This document shows positions 7,392 to 14,468 of a DNA stretch of 64,000 nt, in pieces. A model generated the notes under the pieces. The model saw nothing but the letters and a program-made list of their open reading frames with translations, ran no database searches and had not been told where the DNA came from. The DNA is from an uncultured Lactobacillus sp. (lineage in GTDB: Bacteria > Bacillota > Bacilli > Lactobacillales > Lactobacillaceae). Made by a program: the position numbers and the translations under genes. Position 1 is the stretch's first letter. Every line of letters starts with the position of its first letter. The DNA lies in NCBI GenBank assembly GCA_910589675.1, contig CAJUTO010000002.1:1-64000 (forward strand). Reading direction: 5' to 3'.

Positions 7392-8207
7392 TTACAATTT
7401 TTTTGGTAAATTTCTTATAAATTGAGAGTATCCTACCTCTCTCAACAAAGACAATATATCATTCATCTTTTCTTGATTATTTTGTCTTAAATATACAAAA
7501 TATAGTCTTAACATTTTATACATTAATAAGTCTGGATTTTCAGATAGATTTTTTAAAAAGATAATAATATCATCAACCACCGTATCTGTAGAATTATAAG
7601 CTCTTCCAAGATAATTAATACAAACACTTGCTATCCTTCTTTGAACCTCATAAGATTCTTTAGAGATAGTATCCTTATATTCTCGCAATATCTTTTTCAT
7701 ATATATGTTTAATCTTTCTATACTAAAGATTTGCATTGAACTACTAAATAACTGTAGAAATTCTTTATTTCTGGTCCAATCATCCTTTTTATTCAATTCA
7801 TTCGAAATCTCTTCTTTAACATTTTCATCTAGATCTTTAATATTCCCCTCCAATATCGCAACTATTACCTTCGTTTCTAAAGTTAATAATTTATCATCTT
7901 TAACCAGCGATTTCATTTTATTAATTTGAGAAAGGTCACCATTATAAAATAGCTGTGCAATTTTTTCTAACGATTTATTTGAGTCTAGCATATCCGAATC
8001 ATCCAAATAACGATTAAAAAACTGAGTAAAATTAATCTTATTAAGTAATAAAATACGGATAAAATCTGATACTTTTATATCTTGTTCTTCACTTTCTATT
8101 CGAGAATACTGAGAGACTGATAAGACTCCTTGTAAAAATTCTTTTTGCGTCAGATTTCTATTCTTACGCTCTATCTTTAAATATCTACCAATTTTATAAT
8201 CAGACAT
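7392..8207 (-). CDS. Rgg/GadR/MutR-type transcriptional regulator 1
   Basis: This 271-residue regulator has an N-terminal XRE helix-turn-helix (about residues 6-60, with IGRYLKIERKNRNLTQKEF and SQYSRIESEEQ). The helical C-terminal domain (about 70-271) is typical of Rgg proteins, which bind exported short peptides. LDDSDMLDSN and the LRLYFVYLRQNNQEKMNDIL end are family-like. It is transcribed in the same direction as the peptide operon and lies upstream of it, separated by about 190 bases that contain the 22-base palindrome. No classical hydrophobic SHP gene is visible next to it. The region is AT-rich. Confidence 0.82.
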   Translation of the reverse strand: MSDYKIGRYLKIERKNRNLTQKEFLQGVLSVSQYSRIESEEQDIKVSDFIRILLLNKINFTQFFNRYLDDSDMLDSNKSLEKIAQLFYNGDLSQINKMKSLVKDDKLLTLETKVIVAILEGNIKDLDENVKEEISNELNKKDDWTRNKEFLQLFSSSMQIFSIERLNIYMKKILREYKDTISKESYEVQRRIASVCINYLGRAYNSTDTVVDDIIIFLKNLSENPDLLMYKMLRLYFVYLRQNNQEKMNDILSLLREVGYSQFIRNLPKKL

Positions 8208-8627
8208 GTTAACTCCTTCTTCCTACCTCTTGCTCATACTAATTCTAGGTAAGAGTATACTGGAAAATTTTGTAATTGAATTCATACAAATAAATAGATA
8301 GTAATTCATTATTAATTTGATCAAATAATAATTTATGAAATATATACATTTAGCTGACAAAGCGTTACCTTTTGACTTAAGAAAAGAAATTAATTTTTTG
8401 ACAAAGCAAAATCCCTTCAGAGGGGATTTACTTTGATTATTATTTTTTTGAATATAGAATGTAAATAGAAATTGTGATGAGGAAAGGATGACAAATAGGA
8501 TTATCGTAAATTATCTTGTTTTACCTGAATAATACTTTTTATTGTTCTAAATATATTGTTTAGGACAATGTATAAATGATACAAAATAAATAATTCGAGA
8601 GGAAATTGAAAAGAGATAAATAAAACA
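8208..8627. other. AT-rich intergenic region between Rgg 1 and the secreted protein
   Basis: This is 420 bases without a supported gene between divergent units. It contains a hairpin at 8401-8437 (CAAAG..AAATCCC / GGGGATTT.CTTTG), an inverted repeat at 8541-8569 and a TATAAA at 8571. Two tiny frames (8335-8436 and 8488-8532) lack convincing ribosome sites. Confidence 0.6.
8541..8576 (+). promoter_or_regulatory. inverted repeat plus -10 element upstream of the secreted protein gene
   Basis: ATTGTTCTAAA (8541-8551) and TTTAGGACAAT (8559-8569) form an 11-base inverted repeat with one mismatch, directly followed by TATAAA (8571-8576). There is no -35 at proper distance, so an activator site is suggested. 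Confidence 0.5.
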
Positions 8628-9314
8628 ATGAAATCTAAAAAAACTCTTATAGCTACACTTGCTACAACTTCAATAGCAGCTTTACTTGCCTTAAATCCAA
8701 TTACTATTAATGCCGCAACTAAATCGGTAAATCCTACCCAGATTCAAAAGAATGATAAACAATATGTAATTAAAAATTCTCCTGAACTTAGTAAATGGGG
8801 TTATATCGTAAATGTTAATTCTTCTGAACAGCCTGTCTTTGTTGGTAAAGACAGCTATAAAAAAATGCTAAATAATCAATTTTTCAAGGGTTCAAAAGTT
8901 GCTAATCCTAAAAAAATTAAAAATGTCAGATTTAAAATTGTTAAAACTATGACATTTAAGAACGCAAATGGCGGTACACCACAATATTTAATTACATCTA
9001 AGAATCATAAATACAATGCTTGGACTACAGATGGCGAATTGCGATATTACGCCATCAATAGAAAGGCTCTTAAAGCAGTCGTTACACCATTAAAAAGAAT
9101 ACATAAAAGAAATTATGAAGGATTGCATAATCGAGAGATTAAAAACAAGCATGATTTTAACTTAGCAGTTAAGGCAGCTAAAAAGTTAAAAGGAAATCAG
9201 CGTAAATTCATTTTGACATCATTGAATCAAATGAAAAAAAATAGCAGCACCGAAAATGCGATAAGCAATCTATTAGCATGGAGTGTTGATGGATCCTGGA
9301 AGCTGAACGGATAA
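8628..9314 (+). CDS. secreted cationic protein of unknown function
   Basis: This is 228 residues. It has a clear Sec signal peptide: MKSKK, a hydrophobic core to about residue 24, and a cleavage-like NAATKS at about 29-31. The mature part is Lys- and Asn-rich, has no cysteine, and has no domain I recognise. It carries two aromatic-rich stretches (KYNAWTTDGELRYYAINRKA and LLAWSVDGSWKLNG). The residue 60-110 region GKDSYKKMLNNQFF resembles lactobacillus secreted proteins only loosely. It is flanked upstream by an inverted-repeat promoter and downstream by an Rgg regulator in the same orientation. An Rgg-controlled secreted effector or adhesin is plausible but unproven. Confidence 0.7.
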   Translation: MKSKKTLIATLATTSIAALLALNPITINAATKSVNPTQIQKNDKQYVIKNSPELSKWGYIVNVNSSEQPVFVGKDSYKKMLNNQFFKGSKVANPKKIKNVRFKIVKTMTFKNANGGTPQYLITSKNHKYNAWTTDGELRYYAINRKALKAVVTPLKRIHKRNYEGLHNREIKNKHDFNLAVKAAKKLKGNQRKFILTSLNQMKKNSSTENAISNLLAWSVDGSWKLNG

Positions 9315-9341
9315 AATATACTAATTCACATATATAGATAG

Positions 9342-9383
9342 AAAGCGATAAATTGTTTTAATAGAACGGTTTATCACTTTTTT
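9342..9383 (+). terminator. terminator of the secreted protein gene
   Basis: AAAGCGATAAA pairs with TTTATCACTTT (one mismatch) and is followed by a T-run. Confidence 0.6.
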
Positions 9384-9430
9384 ATTTATAATTGACTATA
9401 AAAAATCTACATAGCAATTGAGGTAATTCA

Positions 9431-10234
9431 ATGAAAATTAATGAAGCATTAAAGGCGTTAAGAAAAGACCTAGATTTAACGCAAAAACAAATGATTAAGG
9501 GAACAGATATTACCGTAACACATTATTCTAAAATGGAAAAAGGACAAAATAGAATCTTTATTGATGATATATTTAAAATCTTAAAATGTAGAAATATTTC
9601 AATTAGTTATTTCTTTACAAGATATTTTAATGAAAATAATCGACTTAATTATTCTGAAAAGCTAAATTTAGCCTTTTATAATAAAAATTTAGATGAGGCC
9701 AAAAAAATAAAGAAAGAAATTTTTCATGATAAAAGTACAACATATGAATTAAAAGATAGAGCAATATTAATTTTAGATGCTTTAAAGCAAAATTATAATT
9801 ATGAAATTACCGAAGAAGTTATGAATTATTTTTTTAGATATAAAGATTGGACACAGAATGATGAGGCAATAATTATACTAGGTAATTCAATAAGAATTGA
9901 TAATTTAATGAGTATGAAACCTCTATTATTAAAATTAGTAAAGAAGTATCCCAATTTAAATACTCATACAATAGAAAAACAACGTAGATTAGCTACAGTT
10001 GGAATTAATTATCTTTATACCCTGAGAAAAGCTCAAAAACAGTTAGATAATCCAACTACAAAAATATTAGACTGGCTAAAAACTATGTCTAATTTTCCAG
10101 AATTAGGTATATTAAAAGAATTATATGTATATTTCATGGCAGTATATACTGATCAAACTAATATTTCTCAAAATATAAAACAGGTTTTAAAAATATCTGG
10201 ATATAAAAATATAAGTGAAAATTTACCAAATTAA
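9431..10234 (+). CDS. Rgg/GadR/MutR-type transcriptional regulator 2
   Basis: This 267-residue regulator has the N-terminal HTH (KINEALKALRKDLDLTQKQM, HYSKMEKGQNRI) and Rgg-type helical effector domain. It includes the conserved KQRRLATVGINYLYTLR region (about residue 188), which aligns with VQRRIASVCINYLGRAY in Rgg 1. It contains FFTRYFNENN near residue 57, equivalent to FFNRYLDDSD of Rgg 1. It is clearly paralogous to the regulators at 7392 and 37826. GAGGTAATTCA precedes the ATG. The codons are extremely AT-rich. Confidence 0.82.
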   Translation: MKINEALKALRKDLDLTQKQMIKGTDITVTHYSKMEKGQNRIFIDDIFKILKCRNISISYFFTRYFNENNRLNYSEKLNLAFYNKNLDEAKKIKKEIFHDKSTTYELKDRAILILDALKQNYNYEITEEVMNYFFRYKDWTQNDEAIIILGNSIRIDNLMSMKPLLLKLVKKYPNLNTHTIEKQRRLATVGINYLYTLRKAQKQLDNPTTKILDWLKTMSNFPELGILKELYVYFMAVYTDQTNISQNIKQVLKISGYKNISENLPN

Positions 10235-10251
10235 AACTAGTTACAAAAAAG

Positions 10252-10452
10252 ATGATCCTTAATGTTGATTTAGATTCCTATGATGATTTCAACGAGTTAG
10301 GTGAAGCTTTTGAAAAGAAATTTCCCGGGAAATTCTCGACCTTAAAGTTAGGTCATGGCATTATAAAAGTAATCAACAGTACCGCTTTGATTGATTTTGC
10401 CCGAGAATGGTTCGACAAGAAAGACCACCAACTTGGTAATGCAGTAGACTAA
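10252..10452 (+). CDS. short ORF, possible gene remnant (66 aa)
   Basis: The frame encodes a 66-residue acidic peptide with no signal or membrane segment and no family I recognise. It has no Shine-Dalgarno. The frame stays open upstream of the ATG toward the end of Rgg 2, and base composition is more GC-rich than the preceding gene. I think it may be the 3' end of a decayed gene. A strong terminator follows directly. The frame contains an ATTTCCCGGGAAAT palindrome at 10320-10333. Confidence 0.35.
   Translation: MILNVDLDSYDDFNELGEAFEKKFPGKFSTLKLGHGIIKVINSTALIDFAREWFDKKDHQLGNAVD
10320..10333. promoter_or_regulatory. Noc-box-like palindrome, exact consensus
   Basis: ATTTCCCGGGAAAT is identical to the published B. 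subtilis Noc-binding consensus as I recall it. Confidence 0.5.
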
Positions 10453-10480
10453 AAAAGAGTAGCCTCATGGCTACTTTTTT
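10453..10480 (+). terminator. strong terminator
   Basis: AGTAGCC-TCAT-GGCTACT is followed by TTTTTT. Confidence 0.75.
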
Positions 10481-10607
10481 GCTCTCTTATTCTGTTGTTT
10501 GGTAGTTTTTGTTTGCTTTTAATAGGGGTTTTTATATATTGAATTTTACGTTCGTTATCTTATGCTAAAATATCAATTAGCTAAAAAGTGGAGAGGAAAA
10601 AATAAAA

Positions 10608-10709
10608 ATGAAATCATTAAAGTTAATAATCATCTTAGCTAGTTTGTTAGGATTAACGGGATGCCATATATCTTACAATGGTTCAGCACCAAACACAACC
10701 ACTGAATGA
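10608..10709 (+). CDS. very short lipoprotein (33 aa)
   Basis: This frame has a good ribosome site (GGAGAGG, 11 bases before ATG) and an extended -10-like TGCTAAAAT upstream. The product has a type II signal peptide with lipobox LTGC (Cys at residue 19), leaving only a 15-residue mature lipopeptide ending NTTTE. It may be a truncated lipoprotein gene. Alternatively it may be a genuine short precursor, since signal peptides of small lipoproteins are pheromone sources in enterococci. The next gene is convergent. Confidence 0.45.
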   Translation: MKSLKLIIILASLLGLTGCHISYNGSAPNTTTE

Positions 10710-10744
10710 TTCTGATTATTATTTCTATTCCAATTCTTAAATCC

Positions 10745-11626
10745 TTATTGGTTGAAAGTCTTCGTAACATTATTCTTCCCTCTATAAATTATGTAACAGA
10801 TTAAGCATAGCAAGATAAGCCAAATCGTATTACATTTGACAAATGACACATTCCATTTAACCTGACCTATCCAGATATAGTAGAAATCATTGGCTAAATA
10901 TTTTACTGGTATACAACTGGAAATAGCACGTAAGTTTTTCGGTAAGGAACTATACTGCACAAAAACACCTACAACCATAAACAATATAAACATTATAGTC
11001 ATTCCTACAGGCATTAAAGCTTTAATCTCTGGTATTATTAAGCTCAACAATAAACCAAACATAAGTAAAACTATCGCACAATATAATAATTGAATAAAAA
11101 AGTAGCACAAATATTCTATACTCGGGAATCTTAAGTTATATATACTTTTTCCTACTATTAACTTTTTATTTAAATTATTTTTTATTATTAAATCTATAGT
11201 TCCAGACTTTAATTCTTCTTGTGATAGATTAAAGCTCTGCATTGTATCCCCTAATTTACTTTTTACAACAATTATAGGATGCTGAGGAGATAATTTGATA
11301 TTAAAAAAATTGTCTTGCAAAGTAGTACTATCACTGTCAGATTCTATTTTGGCACCTGAAGATGATAAATTTTCGTCTAATACAAAGGAATTAGAATTAT
11401 CTCTTATCGACCATCTTGGATTGCTTACAGGTAATTCCCTAAACTATGCTACATCAGACTGTGAAATATCTGTTTTAGGTAAAATATATTCATTTATAAC
11501 CTACAATTTTCCTGTTACTTTAACTAGTTTGTCAGCTTTTACAGTATTACATGCGAAAGTTGATAATAAAATTATGCCCAAACTCAATGCTAAAGATGCT
11601 AGCCTTACTTTAAGATTAAACTTCAT
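10745..11626 (-). pseudogene. ABC-2-type permease gene with two in-frame amber stops
   Basis: An ATG at 11626 starts a signal- or anchor-like N-terminus (MKFNLKVRLASLALSLGI). The same frame runs through a hydrophilic region and then into several membrane segments that end at 10745 (such as YFFIQLLYCAIVLLMFGLLL and WLILLCLICYIIYRG). TAG codons interrupt it after residue 41 and 18 codons later. The intact 3' part is open from a TTG at 11320. The overall plan of one N-terminal segment, an extracytoplasmic domain and then a membrane bundle is that of ABC-2 permeases with a large loop. It was probably inactivated recently. No partner ATPase is adjacent. Confidence 0.6.
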
Positions 11627-11861
11627 AGTTCATCATTTCCTTTCAAGAGAATCAGTATTACATTATGGCAAAACTGGATAATCTACGATAATCACTAAGA
11701 TCAACTTCCTTCTAAAAAATATTTGATTAAAGCATACACTTAAATTATAATTTTTTCATCATAATCCCCACAAAGGGGAATTGCTTTTATATATTTACAC
11801 TTTAAATCAATTGGTGTATTTTAAGTTATACAAAAAATTATAAGAAACGGTGAAAAGCTCT

Positions 11862-12020
11862 ATGTCAATTATTAGCATAATATTAATTTTTATTTCATTA
11901 GGAAGTTTAGCCATTCCAAAAGTAAGAATACACTCACACTTACGACTAATTTTTTTAGTATCATTTGCTTTGGGGCTAATACTATTAGGAATATCTATTG
12001 CCACATTTCTTAATATGTAA
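11862..12020 (+). CDS. small two-segment membrane protein (52 aa)
   Basis: The ATG at 11862 is preceded by ACGGTGAAAAGCTCT and opens a 52-residue frame. It has two hydrophobic segments (about residues 3-19 and 30-50) linked by a basic loop PKVRIHSHLR. The hairpin TCCCC-ACAAA-GGGGA lies about 80 bases upstream. I do not recognise the family. It is isolated in an AT-rich, decayed region. Confidence 0.45.
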   Translation: MSIISIILIFISLGSLAIPKVRIHSHLRLIFLVSFALGLILLGISIATFLNM

Positions 12021-12171
12021 ATAATTCTAGTTATTGCATTACTTTAAAAGATAAACTTTTTTTAAAGATACCTTTTCACACATACACCTCAAAAAATCTA
12101 AACTGCGTTTAGATCTCTCTTAATGTAAATTAATAAAAACTTCTTTTAAATAAAATACAAACAAATACAAC

Positions 12172-12195
12172 AAAAAACAGGCTCTAAAACCTGTT
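12172..12195 (-). terminator. minus-strand terminator-like hairpin
   Basis: On the minus strand AACAGG pairs with CCTGTT and is followed by TTTTTTG. Confidence 0.5.
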
Positions 12196-12301
12196 AAATC
12201 ACCATATTTAGTATCCCTAAACTTAACTCAAACACACTCTAAACACCATATATTTTTCTGCGTGTTTTAATTGTGTTAATTTCATAATAATTCAAAGTAA
12301 C

Positions 12302-12346
12302 AAAAAAGCCTTTCAAATCAAGCTTTATTGAACTTCTTTGAAAGAC
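12302..12346 (-). terminator. minus-strand terminator-like hairpin
   Basis: On the minus strand CTTTCAAA pairs with TTTGAAAG, followed by GC and then TTTTTTG. Confidence 0.5.
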
Positions 12347-12359
12347 TTAAGCGTATTTC

Positions 12360-12373
12360 TAATGCTGACTAGA
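12360..12373. repeat. direct repeat of the tRNA-Thr 3' end (left copy)
   Basis: TAATGCTGACTAGA is identical to 14220-14233, which covers the 3' end of tRNA-Thr and 3 bases beyond. The left copy continues into a hairpin whose other arm (TTCTAGTCA, 12383-12391) also resembles the tRNA end in reverse orientation. It is att-like. Confidence 0.45.
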
Positions 12374-12461
12374 AGCATAGAGGTTCTAGTCAACATCCTT
12401 GATATATCAATATTTTTAATAGACACGATACTTGCGAAGTGCAAATAAAGTGCATTTTTAA

Positions 12462-12605
12462 CTAACAATTCCAAAGTTGAGAATTTTCTTTATAAGATTC
12501 TCGATTTTCCTTTACGTAAGTTGAAAGAAAAACTTGAATAGTATTTCCCATTCTTTGGCAAGCATACATATTAGATATGCGATTGTCATTACCAAGTTTG
12601 CTCAT
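12462..12605 (-). CDS. short ORF of unknown function (47 aa)
   Basis: An ATG at 12605 preceded by AGGGTGATA opens a 47-residue, cytosolic-looking frame (begins MSKLGNDNRISNMYACQRMG, ends QLWNC). I recognise no family. It lies inside the segment bounded by the tRNA-Thr repeat and could be a remnant of a mobile element. The terminator-like hairpin at 12302-12346 lies downstream on the same strand. Confidence 0.25.
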   Translation of the reverse strand: MSKLGNDNRISNMYACQRMGNTIQVFLSTYVKENRESYKENSQLWNC

Positions 12606-12708
12606 TATCACCCTGATCATATGAATTTATGATCAAAGTATTCAATTAGTGACCGTTAAAATATTACTAATGTCAGTAGACGGAAATTATTTATTTTTTA
12701 AATAAAAT

Positions 12709-12739
12709 AAAACCAAGTTGAAAATCAACTTGGTTTTTT
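12709..12739. terminator. bidirectional terminator downstream of cadC
   Basis: A perfect CCAAGTTGA / TCAACTTGG stem has T-runs on both strands. Confidence 0.7.
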
Positions 12740-12927
12740 GGCTTAATTATTAAGATTTTCTAGAGCTACTTATGAATTAATAGCTAAATTTACCAGCATA
12801 CTGGTAAATGCTACATACAATGTAGTTCTATTACTAACCTCTTTAGTAAAGTTTATTAATATAAAATACGTTCTATCTCGATTTTTCGAACAAAACAACC
12901 CATTCTGTAAAAATATTAATTACAATC

Positions 12928-13281
12928 TTATTTATTAAGTTGAGCAAATAATTCTTTCAAATCATCATCCTTAATAAAGTAGTACGCCATTTTCCCTCTT
13001 TTTTCACGACCTAAAATATTCTCGTCGTAAAGCTTTCTTAAATGGTGTGAAGCAGTAGCAATACTACAATCCAAAATATATGCAATATCACAAACACAGA
13101 GTGATTCTTGTGCAATCAATGAAAAAACGATTTTTAATTTCTTTTCATCAGAAATCTTAGATAATGCATAAAAGTATTTCTTTATATTTGGTTTGCCAAG
13201 AAAGTCTGAAACTTTTATCACTTTATCTGTTTCTACTAATGTTTGGTCACAAGTGATATCAGCTTTATCTAAAACGTCCAT
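12928..13281 (-). CDS. cadC: CadC-like ArsR/SmtB metal-responsive repressor
   Basis: This 117-residue winged-helix repressor carries the N-terminal Cys of CadC (ITCDQ, about residue 11). It also has the LCVCDIAYIL motif (Cys at about 62 and 64) that with it binds Cd/Pb/Zn in staphylococcal CadC. The recognition helix region is SIATASHHLRKLYDENIL, and the wing is near REKRGKMAYY. It follows the transporter gene by 16 bases and is probably co-transcribed with it. A palindromic operator lies at the shared promoter (13940-13961), implying autoregulation released by metal. Confidence 0.88.
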   Translation of the reverse strand: MDVLDKADITCDQTLVETDKVIKVSDFLGKPNIKKYFYALSKISDEKKLKIVFSLIAQESLCVCDIAYILDCSIATASHHLRKLYDENILGREKRGKMAYYFIKDDDLKELFAQLNK

Positions 13282-13297
13282 AAGTTTACCTCACTCA

Positions 13298-13915
13298 TTA
13301 TTTGAATAAATTAATTATAAATTGAATTGATCCATTTTCAATTAAAACAGAACCGCCAATAAAAATATAGACGAATCCTATGAACCAACAACTATATTTT
13401 TCAAGAACCGCACCTATAGTAGGAACATTAGCCATCTTTTGAGCAACAAAAACTAACAAGAAAATCATTATCAAAAATACAATCAAAGTTATCACTAAAT
13501 TCAATGGTGTCAAACTAATGAAGTAAGGTACAAATAGTCCAATATTATCAGCCCCACAACTTACGATAGTAATGAACATAAGAGTTCTTATTAAATTCAT
13601 TTTATTATTACTATTCAGTTCCTTATTGGCCATCTTTTCACCATCGGAGTCACCAAAAATTAAAGCCTTTAATCCTAAAAATATAGGGATTATTCCAAGT
13701 AGTCCTAATAACCGCTTATCAGGAACATAATGCAATATAAAAGCAAAGAATAAACTAACTAGTATTAGAACATCAGATCCAAGGAATTGTCCTATATAAA
13801 TGTCTCTAATACCTTTTTTGTCTTTAATTTTGGCAAAGAAGAGCATCAAAATTATTAATAAATCTATAGCGGTACTACTATATGTGATTGCACTGGTAAT
13901 AATAGTTTTTAACAT
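13298..13915 (-). CDS. cadD: CadD-family cadmium resistance transporter
   Basis: From the chosen ATG (13915) this is 205 residues, close to the usual CadD length of about 209. It has six predicted membrane segments. The STAIDLLIILMLFF start, YIGQFLGSDVLIL and SCGADNIGLFVPYF regions are typical of CadD/LysE-superfamily cadmium exporters. GGAGGAAATCGAAATAAA precedes this start. An in-frame ATG at 13942 overlaps the operator palindrome and would leave no room for a ribosome site. It forms an operon with cadC. The pair lies between tRNA-Thr and its partial copy. Confidence 0.85.
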   Translation of the reverse strand: MLKTIITSAITYSSTAIDLLIILMLFFAKIKDKKGIRDIYIGQFLGSDVLILVSLFFAFILHYVPDKRLLGLLGIIPIFLGLKALIFGDSDGEKMANKELNSNNKMNLIRTLMFITIVSCGADNIGLFVPYFISLTPLNLVITLIVFLIMIFLLVFVAQKMANVPTIGAVLEKYSCWFIGFVYIFIGGSVLIENGSIQFIINLFK

Positions 13916-13939
13916 TTTATTTCGATTTCCTCCAAATAA

Positions 13940-13992
13940 CATTCAAATCTACATTTGAATGTTATTTTGGAATATTTGCATCTAAATGTCAA
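13940..13992 (-). promoter_or_regulatory. cad promoter with CadC operator
   Basis: On the minus strand TTGACA (13992-13987), a 17-base spacer and CAAAAT (13969-13964) form the promoter. Immediately downstream is the perfect inverted repeat ATTCAAAT-CTAC-ATTTGAAT with C/G ends (13940-13961). Placement from about +3 fits repression by CadC. Confidence 0.7.
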
Positions 13993-14017
13993 GATATCTT
14001 TATTTTTTTCTTTAAAA

Positions 14018-14058
14018 AGTAAAAAGATCATGGTCTACATGACCATGATCTTTATCAT
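14018..14058. terminator. bidirectional hairpin between tRNA-Thr and the cad operon
   Basis: A perfect 13-bp stem (AAAGATCATGGTC, loop TACAT) has A's on its left, giving a T-run on the minus strand. It likely ends tRNA-Thr transcription. Confidence 0.6.
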
Positions 14059-14219
14059 TACATTATTCCGCTCTTAAAACCGTGTGCAAAAATTGCACTT
14101 TAATAATTTAACTGCGTGCACTTAGTGTGCATCATTTTTCTTTACGTAAAAAAATTAGCCTTAACTTATCTTCATAAAACGTTGATAAATCAAAGCTAAT
14201 CAATCTAAATGAATCTTTA

Positions 14220-14233
14220 TAATGCTGACTAGA
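14220..14233. repeat. direct repeat of the tRNA-Thr 3' end (right copy, in the tRNA)
   Basis: TAATGCTGACTAGA is identical to 12360-12373. The two copies enclose about 1.86 kb with cadC-cadD. Confidence 0.45.
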
Positions 14234-14295
14234 GGATTCGAACCTCCGACCTCATCATTACTAGTGACGTGCTCTGCCAACTGAGCTAAGTCAGC
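14223..14295 (-). tRNA. tRNA-Thr (anticodon AGT)
   Basis: The 73-base minus-strand gene folds as a cloverleaf. The acceptor is GCTGACT/AGTCAGC and the D stem is GCTC/GAGC. The anticodon stem CGTCA/TGATG encloses loop CTAGTAA (anticodon AGT, Thr). The T stem GGAGG/CCTCT has the TTCGAAT loop, and the discriminator is A. The CCA end is not encoded. The anticodon is the A34 form that reads ACU. Confidence 0.95.
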
Positions 14296-14468
14296 AACTT
14301 CTTGTTGTCTCACCCGACAACGATATTAATTAAACCATATAAATGAGACTTGCGCAAGTCTTTTTCGAAACTTTTTTCAACTTTTTTCGTCATTCCAGCA
14401 TTTTAGCCCTTTCTATACTACAATTGAGGTGATTAATCAGTTTTAGATTTACAAAAAGAGGGATCTTA

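Larger units (their letters stand above)
12021..12927. other. 900-base AT-rich region with hairpins and remnants
   Basis: There is no well-supported gene here. It contains two minus-strand terminator-like hairpins (12172-12195 and 12302-12346), a bidirectional terminator (12709-12739) and a perfect hairpin ATTTACCAG/CTGGTAAAT (12788-12809). It also contains a 47-codon minus frame (12462-12605) and a copy of the tRNA-Thr 3' end (12360-12396). It looks like the debris of an inserted element. Confidence 0.6.

Noticed and set aside
8335..8436. A 33-codon plus frame in the gap upstream of the secreted protein
   Set aside because: It has no ribosome site, and its end coincides with a hairpin that explains the sequence better.
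8488..8532. A 14-codon frame near Rgg 1 and Rgg 2, considered as a short pheromone gene
   Set aside because: Its Shine-Dalgarno directly abuts the ATG, the peptide is not SHP-like, and nothing else supports translation.
11295..11681. A 128-codon plus-strand frame
   Set aside because: It is antisense to the permease pseudogene. The minus frame has a signal sequence, ribosome site and membrane segments, and the plus frame has none of these.
12788..12825. Back-to-back hairpins considered as a CRISPR or IS end
   Set aside because: The units differ and are not repeated. No CRISPR array or transposase gene is visible anywhere in the window.
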